This document shows, in pieces, positions 20,116-27,103 of a DNA stretch of 64,000 bases. Below the pieces are notes generated by a model that was not told the origin of the DNA, searched no databases, and was given only the letters and a program-made list of their open reading frames with translations. Numbering within the stretch: position 1 is the stretch's first letter; each line of letters opens with the position of its first letter. The position numbers and the translations under genes are program-made. The stretch spans positions 158,144 through 222,143 of the forward strand of contig NZ_VCBL01000003.1 of assembly GCF_007896435.1 (NCBI RefSeq). Reading direction: 5' to 3'. Source of the stretch: Rummeliibacillus suwonensis. Lineage in GTDB: Bacteria; Bacillota; Bacilli; Bacillales_A; Planococcaceae.

Positions 20116-20541
20116 GTGGGAGAACTTCGTCATGCAGATGTAAAACAGTTGAATGCACTAGCTTTAGCGTATATGGGCGATGCAGTATTAGAAATAGCCA
20201 TTCGTGAACATTTACTTAGAGCTGGACGTGTGAAACCTAATATTCTTCATCGTGAGGCAACACATTATGTCTCTGCAAAAGCACAATCCATGGTCATTCA
20301 TCAAATGATAGATGAGCATTATTTTACAGAAGAAGAAATGGCTGTGTTAAAACGCGGCCGTAATGCTAAATCAGGTTCTGTACCTAAAAATACAGATGTC
20401 CAAACCTATAATTATAGCTCGGCTTTTGAAGCAGTTCTTGGTTTTTTATACTTAACAGGGCAACAGGCACGCGTTGATGGGATTATCCGATATGCTATTC
20501 AAATAGTCGAAAATAAGAGAGAGGTGTCGAAAAATGGCTGA
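20116..20541 (+). CDS. mrnC: Mini-ribonuclease III (23S rRNA maturation)
   Basis: A 141-aa RNase III-fold protein lacking a dsRNA-binding domain; it trims 23S rRNA precursor ends. Visible: LALAYMGDAVLEIAIREH (catalytic Asp), LKRGRNAKSG and SSAFEAVLGFLYL (second acidic motif). GTG 20116 lies one base after the cysS stop with GAGGTCA upstream. It overlaps rlmB by 8 nt. Confidence 0.93.
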   Translation: MGELRHADVKQLNALALAYMGDAVLEIAIREHLLRAGRVKPNILHREATHYVSAKAQSMVIHQMIDEHYFTEEEMAVLKRGRNAKSGSVPKNTDVQTYNYSSAFEAVLGFLYLTGQQARVDGIIRYAIQIVENKREVSKNG

Positions 20542-21280
20542 ATCATCAAAAGAAATCATTGCAGGAAAAAACCCAGTACTTGAGGCACTTCGATCTACAA
20601 GAGATATCAATAAGATTTGGATCGCAGAAGGTGTCAAAAAAAGTGGTATTAACGAATTGCTTCATTTAGCAAAAGAACGTGGCATAATCGTACAATTCGT
20701 TCCAAAGAAAAAGATTGACCAATTATCTTCTGAAAATCACCAAGGGATTGTTGCTTCTGTAGCTGCTTATAATTATGCGGAATTAGATGATCTTTTTAAA
20801 TTGGCGGAAGCGCGAGGAGAAGATCCGTTTTTCATCATTTTGGATGAATTAGAAGACCCACATAATCTGGGTTCCATTATGCGGACAGCTGATGCCGTTG
20901 GTGCGCATGGTATTATTATTCCAAAGCGCCGTTCGGTTAGTTTAACAGCGGTTGTTGCTAAGGCTTCAACGGGTGCTATTGAATATATTCCAACTGTGCG
21001 TGTCAACAATTTATCGCAAACGGTGGAAGAGTTAAAAGAACGTGGTGTTTGGATTGCAGGTACAGATGCAAAAGGATCTATCGATTATCGTCAAATGGAT
21101 GCCACAATTCCACTTGCTATCATTATTGGTAGCGAAGGTCGTGGCATGAGCCGTATCTTAAAAGAAAAGTGCGATTTTCTATACAATTTACCGATGATAG
21201 GTCATGTTACATCATTAAATGCCTCTGTAGCTGCTTCTTTATTGATGTATGAAGTATTCCGTAAACGTCAAAAAGTTTAA
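20534..21280 (+). CDS. rlmB: 23S rRNA (guanosine-2'-O-)-methyltransferase RlmB
   Basis: A 248-aa SpoU-family (trefoil-knot) methyltransferase: an N-terminal substrate-binding domain (to about 80), then LDELEDPHNLGSIMRTADA, IIIGSEGRGMS and LPMIGHVTSLNASVAASLLMYE, the three SpoU motifs that bind S-adenosylmethionine. Overlaps mrnC, with SD AGAGAGGTG. The precise target nucleotide is inferred from the family. Confidence 0.92.
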   Translation: MAESSKEIIAGKNPVLEALRSTRDINKIWIAEGVKKSGINELLHLAKERGIIVQFVPKKKIDQLSSENHQGIVASVAAYNYAELDDLFKLAEARGEDPFFIILDELEDPHNLGSIMRTADAVGAHGIIIPKRRSVSLTAVVAKASTGAIEYIPTVRVNNLSQTVEELKERGVWIAGTDAKGSIDYRQMDATIPLAIIIGSEGRGMSRILKEKCDFLYNLPMIGHVTSLNASVAASLLMYEVFRKRQKV

Positions 21281-21291
21281 GGTGACTGCTG

Positions 21292-21801
21292 ATGAACATA
21301 CTCATAGTTGATGGCTATAACATTATTGGTGCATGGAAGGAATTACAAATATTAAAAAAACATAAGCTAATAGATGCAAGAGATCGACTGATAGAGTTAA
21401 TGGCAGACTATCAAGCCTATTCAGGAATGCGTGTCATCGTCGTTTTTGATGCATATCTAGTCCCTGGTACTGCAACAAAGGTAAAGCAACATAATGTCGA
21501 AATCATTTATACTAGAGCAAAAGAAACTGCAGATGACCGTATTGAAAAGCTTACAGCAGAACTGGCCAATAAGCGGAGCAAAATTTATGTAGCTACTTCA
21601 GATATGGCTGAGCAAAATGTTATATTTGGAAACGGGGCTTTGCGAAAATCAGCCCGTGAATTTGAAATCGAATTGCAAAATGTACGTACTCAAATTTCTC
21701 AAAAAGTAAAAAAAATTCAGGTTCAAAGACCGAGTTCTAAAATACCGTTATCAGATGAAGTTTTAGAAAAATTCGAAAAAATGCGGAGAGGGAATAAATG
21801 A
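21292..21801 (+). CDS. rae1: Rae1/YacP, NYN-domain ribosome-associated endonuclease
   Basis: A 169-aa PIN-like NYN protein. MNILIVDGYNIIGAW, VVFDAY, and ETADDRIEKL supply the acidic metal-binding residues. The B. subtilis homologue cleaves mRNA in the ribosomal A site. ATG 21292 has AAGGTGA upstream, 11 nt after rlmB. Confidence 0.92.
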   Translation: MNILIVDGYNIIGAWKELQILKKHKLIDARDRLIELMADYQAYSGMRVIVVFDAYLVPGTATKVKQHNVEIIYTRAKETADDRIEKLTAELANKRSKIYVATSDMAEQNVIFGNGALRKSAREFEIELQNVRTQISQKVKKIQVQRPSSKIPLSDEVLEKFEKMRRGNK

Positions 21802-21805
21802 TCGA

Positions 21806-21835
21806 TTGACTGATATTTTCCAATTCCGTTATACT
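21806..21835 (+). promoter_or_regulatory. Sigma-A promoter of sigH
   Basis: TTGACT (21806-21811), 18-bp spacer, TATACT (21830-21835), just after the rae1 stop. Confidence 0.75.
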
Positions 21836-21869
21836 GTTTCTAAATAGTTCGCACAATTGGGGTGATACT

Positions 21870-22511
21870 TTGTTAACAAGTGATCATTTACATGTTCAGC
21901 ATCAAAAATTAAAAAATTTGATGGATGAGCAATTAGTAGAGTTGGCACGTAATGGGGATACAGAGGCATTGAATTTTCTGATCAACAAATATAAGCCATT
22001 CGTGCGTTTAAAAGTAAAATCTTATTTTTTAATTGGTGCTGATAAAGAAGATATTGTGCAAGAAGGTATGATTGGATTATATAAAGCGATTCGAGATTTT
22101 AAAGATGATAAACTGGCTTCTTTCAAAGCTTTTGCCGAACTTTGTATCAAGCGTCAGATTATTACTGCGATTAAAACAGCTACAAGGCAGAAGCATATTC
22201 CACTTAATTCATATGTTTCGTTAGATAAGCCCATATTTGAAGAAGAATCGGCAAAAACATTGATGGATATGCTTACGGGGGCGACTATAGATGATCCTGA
22301 AAAGTTAATGATTCATCGCGAAGAGTTTAATCGTCTAGAAGAAAAAATCAGTCAAGTATTGAGTAGTTTAGAGCGTCAAGTTTTGGCCCTTTATTTAGAG
22401 GGATGTTCTTATCAAGAAATATCTGCACGATTAGATCGTCATGTAAAGTCAATCGACAATGCATTGCAACGCATTAAGCGAAAATTAGAGCGCCATCTAG
22501 AAGTAGAATAG
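21870..22511 (+). CDS. sigH: RNA polymerase sigma-H factor (SigH)
   Basis: A 213-aa sigma-70 family factor. Region 2 is clear (KSYFLIGADKEDIVQEGMIGL, FKAFAELCIKRQIITAIKTATR), and region 4 ends with SYQEISARLDRHVKSIDNALQRIKRKL. In Bacillus it drives competence and early sporulation genes. TTG 21870 is preceded by GGGGTGAT at the right distance. Own promoter at 21806. Confidence 0.95.
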   Translation: MLTSDHLHVQHQKLKNLMDEQLVELARNGDTEALNFLINKYKPFVRLKVKSYFLIGADKEDIVQEGMIGLYKAIRDFKDDKLASFKAFAELCIKRQIITAIKTATRQKHIPLNSYVSLDKPIFEEESAKTLMDMLTGATIDDPEKLMIHREEFNRLEEKISQVLSSLERQVLALYLEGCSYQEISARLDRHVKSIDNALQRIKRKLERHLEVE

Positions 22512-22524
22512 TAGTTTTATAAGG

Positions 22525-22553
22525 TTAAGGGGTTAGTTGACAGCTTGTATAAT
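22525..22553 (+). promoter_or_regulatory. Candidate promoter for rpmG-secE-nusG
   Basis: A perfect TATAAT (22548-22553). The sequence 17 bp upstream is only TTAAGG; a TTGACA at 22537 is too close to this -10, but pairs at 17 bp with a poor TAGGCT at 22560. Confidence 0.4.
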
Positions 22554-22598
22554 AGATGATAGGCTTTTAAAAGGACAAATCCGTAAAAGGTGATAACC

Positions 22599-22745
22599 AT
22601 GGTACAAAAGGTCGCTCTAAGCTGTGAGAAATGCGGGGCTAGAAATTATCATGTGCCCGTAGCGAAAAACAACTCAAAGAGAATGGAACTTAAAAAATAT
22701 TGTTCGCATTGTAATGAGCATACATTACATAAACAGACTAAATAA
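22599..22745 (+). CDS. rpmG: 50S ribosomal protein L33
   Basis: A 48-aa zinc-ribbon type L33: [17 protein letters not shown] and YCSHCNEH give two CxxC pairs (Cys9/12 and Cys35/38), so this is the zinc-containing (C+) form. SD AAAAGGTGA precedes the ATG. Its place between sigH and secE equals that of B. subtilis rpmGB. Confidence 0.92.
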   Translation: MVQKVALSCEKCGARNYHVPVAKNNSKRMELKKYCSHCNEHTLHKQTK

Positions 22746-22786
22746 TACAATTCGTTATAGATAATTATATTCGGAGGTTTGGTTGG

Positions 22787-22972
22787 ATGGGAAAATTAGG
22801 TAAATTTTTCCGTGGTGTTCTATCGGAAATGAGAAAAACAAGTTGGCCGAGACGTAAAGAGTTGACGAAATATACAATTATTGTTGTGACAACTTTATTG
22901 TTCATGGCTGCATTTTTCATGGTAATTGATTTAGGTGTTTCTAAATTATTGCGCTGGTATTTAGAGTTGTGA
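22787..22972 (+). CDS. secE: Preprotein translocase subunit SecE
   Basis: A 61-aa single-helix subunit that clamps SecY. The amphipathic cytoplasmic helix has the conserved EMRKTSWPRRKEL, followed by one membrane helix (about residues 27-52). SD CGGAGG. The short Gram-positive form has one transmembrane helix, as here. Confidence 0.95.
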   Translation: MGKLGKFFRGVLSEMRKTSWPRRKELTKYTIIVVTTLLFMAAFFMVIDLGVSKLLRWYLEL

Positions 22973-22997
22973 TTTAATAAAATTAATATGTTTGGAT

Positions 22998-23023
22998 AGC
23001 CCGTGTGTTGTAACGGGTTTTTT
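22998..23023 (+). terminator. Terminator or attenuator between secE and nusG
   Basis: Stem AGCCCGT/ACGGGTT with an 8-nt loop overlapping a T7 run. Since nusG has no other visible promoter nearby, it may be a partial terminator. Confidence 0.6.
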
Positions 23024-23071
23024 CATTTTGCCTTTTAGAAAAGGAGGGAAGGACGAACAGTCCTATCTATT

Positions 23072-23605
23072 ATGGAGAAAAATTGGTATGTCGTTCATAC
23101 TTATTCAGGTTATGAAAACAAAGTAAAAGCAAACCTAGAAAAACGTGTTGAAACAATGGGGATGCAAGATAAAATCTTTCGTGTCATTATTCCGGAAGAA
23201 CAAGAAACTGAAATAAAAGACGGTCGCAAAAAAACATATATGCGCAAAACCTTCCCAGGTTATGTTCTAGTCGAACTAGTGATGACAGATGATGCTTGGT
23301 ATGTTGTTCGTAATACACCAGGTGTTACCGGATTCATAGGTTCCTCAGGTGGTGGGGTAAAACCAACACCATTATTACCTGAAGAAGTTGAATCAATTCT
23401 ACAACAAATGGGTGAAAACGAAGCAAATGTTGATCTAGATTTTAATGTTGGTGACCTAGTAGAAGTTCTAGAAGGACCTTTTGCTCATTTCCAAGGAATC
23501 GTTAATGAGATTATTACTGATAAGGGTAAAGTCAATGTAACGGTGGATATGTTTGGACGCGAAACGAGAATGGAACTTGATTTTGATCAAGTCCTAAAAG
23601 TTTAA
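23072..23605 (+). CDS. nusG: Transcription termination/antitermination factor NusG
   Basis: A 177-aa protein: NGN domain (MEKNWYVVHTYSGYENKVKANL ... PGYVLVE ... VRNTPGVTGFIG) and a C-terminal KOW domain (VGDLVEVLEGPFAHFQGIV). The ATG matches the start of B. subtilis NusG, but the AAGGAGGG SD lies about 23 nt upstream, too far unless the intervening GGAC/GTCC hairpin shortens the distance. Confidence 0.96.
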   Translation: MEKNWYVVHTYSGYENKVKANLEKRVETMGMQDKIFRVIIPEEQETEIKDGRKKTYMRKTFPGYVLVELVMTDDAWYVVRNTPGVTGFIGSSGGGVKPTPLLPEEVESILQQMGENEANVDLDFNVGDLVEVLEGPFAHFQGIVNEIITDKGKVNVTVDMFGRETRMELDFDQVLKV

Positions 23606-23616
23606 ATATAAGGCAC

Positions 23617-23645
23617 TTGCCTTGCATTTTAAAAAGTGGTATCAT
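23617..23645 (+). promoter_or_regulatory. Sigma-A promoter for rplK-rplA
   Basis: TTGCCT (23617-23622), 17-bp spacer, TATCAT (23640-23645). Confidence 0.65.
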
Positions 23646-23729
23646 TTCATAGGTCATACTGTGAAAATCTATCACATGTGATATAGTAATTTTTAATGTT
23701 ATCGGATTAAGCCGACAGACAGATATTGA

Positions 23730-23754
23730 GTGGGAGGGGCAACCCAATTACCAC
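23730..23754 (+). promoter_or_regulatory. Leader hairpin before rplK, candidate L1-type operator
   Basis: GTGG-GAGGGGCAACCCAATTA-CCAC folds as an outer GTGG/CCAC stem and an inner GGG/CCC stem separated by an asymmetric loop containing GAG. A near-copy occurs before rplA at 24287. L1 is the known autoregulator of the L11-L1 operon in other bacteria; binding here is inferred. Confidence 0.5.
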
Positions 23755-23780
23755 ATCACGGACTTAAGGAGGTGTGTCTC

Positions 23781-24206
23781 GTGGCTAAAAAAGTTGTTAA
23801 AGTTGTAAAACTTCAAATCCCAGCTGGTAAAGCAAACCCAGCACCACCGGTAGGACCTGCATTGGGTCAAGCAGGCGTTAACATCATGGGATTCTGTAAA
23901 GAATTCAATGCTCGTACTGCAGATCAAGCAGGGTTAATTATCCCAGTTGAGATTTCTGTATTTGAAGATCGTTCATTCACTTTCATTACAAAAACTCCAC
24001 CAGCAGCAGTATTACTTAAAGTAGCAGCTGGTATTAAATCAGGTTCAGGTGAACCGAACCGTAAGAAAGTAGCTACAGTGAAACGTGATAAAGTACGCGA
24101 AATTGCTGAAACAAAAATGCCTGATTTAAATGCAGCATCAGTAGAAGCTGCTATGTCAATGGTAGAAGGTACTGCACGTAGCATGGGTATTGTGATCGAA
24201 GACTAA
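23781..24206 (+). CDS. rplK: 50S ribosomal protein L11
   Basis: A 141-aa protein, the usual L11 length. Seen: [34 protein letters not shown] and [24 protein letters not shown], the N- and C-terminal domain hallmarks of the GTPase-centre protein. GTG 23781 follows TAAGGAGGTG; the longer frame from 23730 begins inside the leader hairpin and was rejected. Confidence 0.96.
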   Translation: MAKKVVKVVKLQIPAGKANPAPPVGPALGQAGVNIMGFCKEFNARTADQAGLIIPVEISVFEDRSFTFITKTPPAAVLLKVAAGIKSGSGEPNRKKVATVKRDKVREIAETKMPDLNAASVEAAMSMVEGTARSMGIVIED

Positions 24207-24286
24207 TCCCATTACTTGATAAAGTATTGTTTTTGGAGGTTGCGATTGTTTCTTATAGTGATATTTGAAACGCGCAGCCTTTATTC

Positions 24287-24314
24287 GTGGGAGGTTTTAA
24301 TCCGTTACAACCAC
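24287..24314 (+). promoter_or_regulatory. Leader hairpin before rplA, near-copy of the rplK leader
   Basis: GTGG-GAGG..CC..TTACAA-CCAC: the same outer stem, GAG-containing loop and TTAC spacer as at 23730, 20 nt upstream of the rplA start. Confidence 0.5.
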
Positions 24315-24334
24315 AATCAAGGAGGAAATATAAA

Positions 24335-25030
24335 ATGGCTAAAAAAGGTAAAAAATTGCAAGATGCAGCTAAATTAGTTGAACGTAACCAACTTTATACA
24401 GTTGCTGAAGCAGCTGAACTTGCTAAAAAAACAAGCACTGTTAACTTTGATGCAACAGTTGAAGTAGCATTTAACTTAAACATCGATACTCGTAAAAATG
24501 ACCAACAAATTCGTGGAGCAGTTGTACTTCCAAATGGTACTGGTAAAACTCAACGCGTTTTAGTTTTCGCTAAAGGTGAAAAAATTAAAGAAGCGGAAGC
24601 AGCTGGTGCTGATTACGTAGGCGATGCAGAATATATCCAAAAAATCCAACAAGGCTGGTTTGACTTTGATGTAATCGTTGCAACTCCAGATATGATGGGT
24701 GAAGTTGGTAAACTCGGTCGTGTATTAGGACCTAAAGGCTTAATGCCAAACCCTAAAACGGGTACAGTTACTTTTGATGTAACAAAAGCAGTTAATGAAA
24801 TTAAAGCTGGTAAAGTTGAATACCGTGCTGATAAAGCAGGTATCATTCACGCTCCTGTTGGTAAAGTATCATTCGAAGCTGACAAATTAGCTGAAAACTT
24901 ATCAACTTTAATTGACGTAATCCTTAAAGCAAAACCTGCTGCAGCAAAAGGTACTTACGTCAAATCTTTACATGTAACTACTACAATGGGGCCATCTATT
25001 AAAGTTGATCCATTATCAGCAGCTAAATAA
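24335..25030 (+). CDS. rplA: 50S ribosomal protein L1
   Basis: A 231-aa two-domain protein of the L1 stalk. Seen: [39 protein letters not shown] (domain II signature) and [21 protein letters not shown] 24335 follows AAGGAGG; the frame from 24287 begins in the leader and was rejected. Confidence 0.96.
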   Translation: MAKKGKKLQDAAKLVERNQLYTVAEAAELAKKTSTVNFDATVEVAFNLNIDTRKNDQQIRGAVVLPNGTGKTQRVLVFAKGEKIKEAEAAGADYVGDAEYIQKIQQGWFDFDVIVATPDMMGEVGKLGRVLGPKGLMPNPKTGTVTFDVTKAVNEIKAGKVEYRADKAGIIHAPVGKVSFEADKLAENLSTLIDVILKAKPAAAKGTYVKSLHVTTTMGPSIKVDPLSAAK

Positions 25031-25037
25031 TTTTTGA

Positions 25038-25066
25038 TTGACAAAGTATTTATCATTTGTTATGAT
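25038..25066 (+). promoter_or_regulatory. Sigma-A promoter of rplJ-rplL
   Basis: TTGACA (25038-25043), 17-bp spacer, TATGAT (25061-25066). Confidence 0.85.
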
Positions 25067-25074
25067 GGATAGCG

Positions 25075-25217
25075 TTGTGAATCATCCATTTGTACCGTAG
25101 ACCGTAGGGGCGATAGAACATCGCTTAATCATCCTACCGAGGTCAAAGGAACTCGGATTCTTATTTTAGATGATGAATTTCCGCCTCTTGTCTACTATGG
25201 CAAGAGGCTTTTCTTTT
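25075..25217 (+). promoter_or_regulatory. L10 leader (autoregulatory mRNA element)
   Basis: Between the promoter and rplJ lies a structured leader with CCGTAGACCGTAGG, GCGATagaaCATCGC and CCTACCGAGG paired elements, ending in a terminator GCCTCTTG/CAAGAGGC (25183-25208) with a T-rich tail. Position and layout match the L10 leader, to which the L10-L12 complex binds to reduce rplJL expression. The exact boundaries are estimated. Confidence 0.82.
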
Positions 25218-25255
25218 GTCGGTATAAATGACCCATTCTTATAGGAGGTGTCAAG

Positions 25256-25756
25256 ATGAGCGAAGCAGTTGAAGCTAAACAAGCTGTTGTTCAAGAAATC
25301 GCTGACAAATTTAAAAGTGCAGCATCCGTAGTAGTAGTTGACTACCGCGGACTTACAGTAGCTCAAGTTACTGAACTACGTAAACAATTACGTGAAGCTG
25401 GCGTGGAATTAAAAGTATATAAAAATACTTTAGTTCGCCGTGCTACTACAGAAGTCGGCCATGAAGAATTGAATGAAGTTCTTACAGGCCCTAACGCAAT
25501 TGCATTTTCTGCAGAAGATGTTGTTGCACCAGCACGCATTATCAACAAATTTGCGAAAGAAAATGAACAACTAGAAATTAAAGCTGGTTTAATCGAAGGT
25601 GCATACGCAAGTGTTGAAGAAATTAAAGCATTGGCAGAACTTCCATCTCGCGAAGGTTTACTATCTATGCTACTTTCTGTACTTCAAGCACCAATCCGCA
25701 ATTTAGCTCTTGTAACAAAAGCTGTTGCAGAACAAAAAGAAGAACAAGGCGCTTAA
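25256..25756 (+). CDS. rplJ: 50S ribosomal protein L10
   Basis: A 166-aa protein. The rRNA-binding N-terminal domain includes [24 protein letters not shown] and YKNTLVRRA; the C-terminal helix binds L7/L12 dimers. ATAGGAGGTG precedes the ATG. Controlled by the leader at 25075-25217. Confidence 0.96.
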   Translation: MSEAVEAKQAVVQEIADKFKSAASVVVVDYRGLTVAQVTELRKQLREAGVELKVYKNTLVRRATTEVGHEELNEVLTGPNAIAFSAEDVVAPARIINKFAKENEQLEIKAGLIEGAYASVEEIKALAELPSREGLLSMLLSVLQAPIRNLALVTKAVAEQKEEQGA

Positions 25757-25827
25757 TATTTTTTGCTGCTTAGTTTTGAAGAATGAATATCATATAAAAT
25801 ATACATTTGTATAGGAGGAAATTTATA

Positions 25828-26187
25828 ATGAGTAAAGAGCAAATCTTAGAAGCTGTTAAAGCTATGACAGTTCTTGAATTAAACGATTTAGTAAAAGCAA
25901 TCGAAGAAGAATTTGGAGTTACTGCTGCTGCTCCTGTAGCAGTTGCTGGTGGCGCTGCTGCTGCTGCAGAAGAAAAAACAGAATTTGATGTTGTTTTAAC
26001 TGGAGCTGGAGATTCAAAAATTAAAGTAATCAAAGTGGTTCGTGAAATCACTGGTTTAGGTCTTAAAGAAGCTAAAGAATTAGTTGACAATGCACCTAAA
26101 GCTCTTAAAGAAGGCGCTGCTAAAGAAGAAGCTGAAGAAATCAAAGCTAAACTTGAAGAAGTTGGCGCATCTGTAGAAGTTAAATAA
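25828..26187 (+). CDS. rplL: 50S ribosomal protein L7/L12
   Basis: A 119-aa acidic stalk protein: N-terminal dimerisation helices ([19 protein letters not shown]), an Ala/Gly-rich hinge, and the C-terminal factor-binding domain ([31 protein letters not shown]). ATG 25828 is preceded by ATAGGAGGAA; the longer frame from 25807 would include it. Confidence 0.97.
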   Translation: MSKEQILEAVKAMTVLELNDLVKAIEEEFGVTAAAPVAVAGGAAAAAEEKTEFDVVLTGAGDSKIKVIKVVREITGLGLKEAKELVDNAPKALKEGAAKEEAEEIKAKLEEVGASVEVK

Positions 26188-26201
26188 TTTCTATTGATTG
26201 T

Positions 26202-26234
26202 AAAAAGCTCGTCAATTCTGGCGGGCTTTTTCTT
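26202..26234 (+). terminator. Intrinsic terminator after rplL
   Basis: AAAAAGCTCG/CGGGCTTTTT stem with a 10-nt loop and T-rich tail; may let some transcription into the next gene. Confidence 0.75.
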
Positions 26235-26262
26235 TACCTTTAGATGATGGAGGGTATTATTC

Positions 26263-26862
26263 TTGTCAGAACATTATTATTCCAAAAAGCCTCAAGTAGA
26301 GAGCAAACCGCGTAGATGGAATTTTACACTTCGGGGATTTTCTTTTGTTTTTGAAACAGATGCAGGGGTTTTTAGTAAAAGCGAAGTAGATTTTGGTTCC
26401 CGTGTGTTAATTGATAGTTTTGAGATGCCAGCTGTTGCAGGATGTATTTTAGATGTAGGCTGTGGATACGGACCGATTGGATTGTCAATTGCAAAAAGTT
26501 ATCCGAATCGTATAATTCATATGATGGATGTTAATGAACGAGCGGTTCATCTAACAAAGAAAAACGCTGAATTGAACGGGGTTCAAAATGTACAGATCTA
26601 TGAGAGTGATGCACTTTCATCTGTTCAGGAAGAACAAATCGCTGCTGTTTTGACAAATCCTCCGATTCGAGCAGGAAAAAAAACAATCTTTAAATTTTAT
26701 GACGAAGCTCATGAAAAACTAGCAAATTCAGGCGAATTATGGATTGTCATTCAGAAAAAACAGGGTGCGCCATCTACTATAGAACATTTGAAATTAAAAT
26801 TTTCGGAAGTGGAAATAGTAGAAAAGAGAAAAGGATATTGGATTATCAAAGCAATAAAATAA
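26263..26862 (+). CDS. RsmC-like class I SAM-dependent methyltransferase (YbxB)
   Basis: A 199-aa Rossmann-fold methyltransferase. The SAM-binding loop is DVGCGYGPIG and the catalytic motif TNPPIR (NPPx type), which modifies an exocyclic amino group. The family includes RsmC (16S rRNA guanine N2), and the position between rplL and rpoB equals B. subtilis ybxB. TTG 26263 follows GGAGGG. The target base is inferred from the family only. Confidence 0.87.
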   Translation: MSEHYYSKKPQVESKPRRWNFTLRGFSFVFETDAGVFSKSEVDFGSRVLIDSFEMPAVAGCILDVGCGYGPIGLSIAKSYPNRIIHMMDVNERAVHLTKKNAELNGVQNVQIYESDALSSVQEEQIAAVLTNPPIRAGKKTIFKFYDEAHEKLANSGELWIVIQKKQGAPSTIEHLKLKFSEVEIVEKRKGYWIIKAIK

Positions 26863-26881
26863 ATTTGTTAAAACTTATGGA

Positions 26882-26915
26882 TTGACTTGACAAAAACGCT
26901 GTGATAATATAATAC
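26882..26915 (+). promoter_or_regulatory. Overlapping sigma-A promoters of rpoB-rpoC
   Basis: Two registers 5 bp apart: TTGACT (26882)-17-TAATAT (26905), and TTGACA (26887)-17-TAATAC (26910). Confidence 0.75.
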
Positions 26916-26971
26916 AATGCAAAAATATTAATTTGAGGGCGTTTGCCTATTGACTGAGAATGTAATAGCAA

Positions 26972-27032
26972 GAGCTTTCGAATTTAACTTTAGTTAATCG
27001 AAAATGAGCTCAAACGAACTCGTTTTCTTTTT
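26972..27032 (+). promoter_or_regulatory. Candidate attenuator in the rpoB leader
   Basis: Terminator hairpin AAAATGAG (27001-27008)/CTCGTTTT (27019-27026) with a following CTTTTT. An alternative pairing, GAGCT+TTCGA (26972-26981) with TCGAA+AGCTC (26998-27011), would sequester its left arm. The two folds are mutually exclusive. Confidence 0.5.
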
Positions 27033-27103
27033 GTCTTTCGTTATCATACAACATTTATATGATTTCTGAAAGATCTATTATCGCTTTATGAGGGGTGAAT
27101 GAG

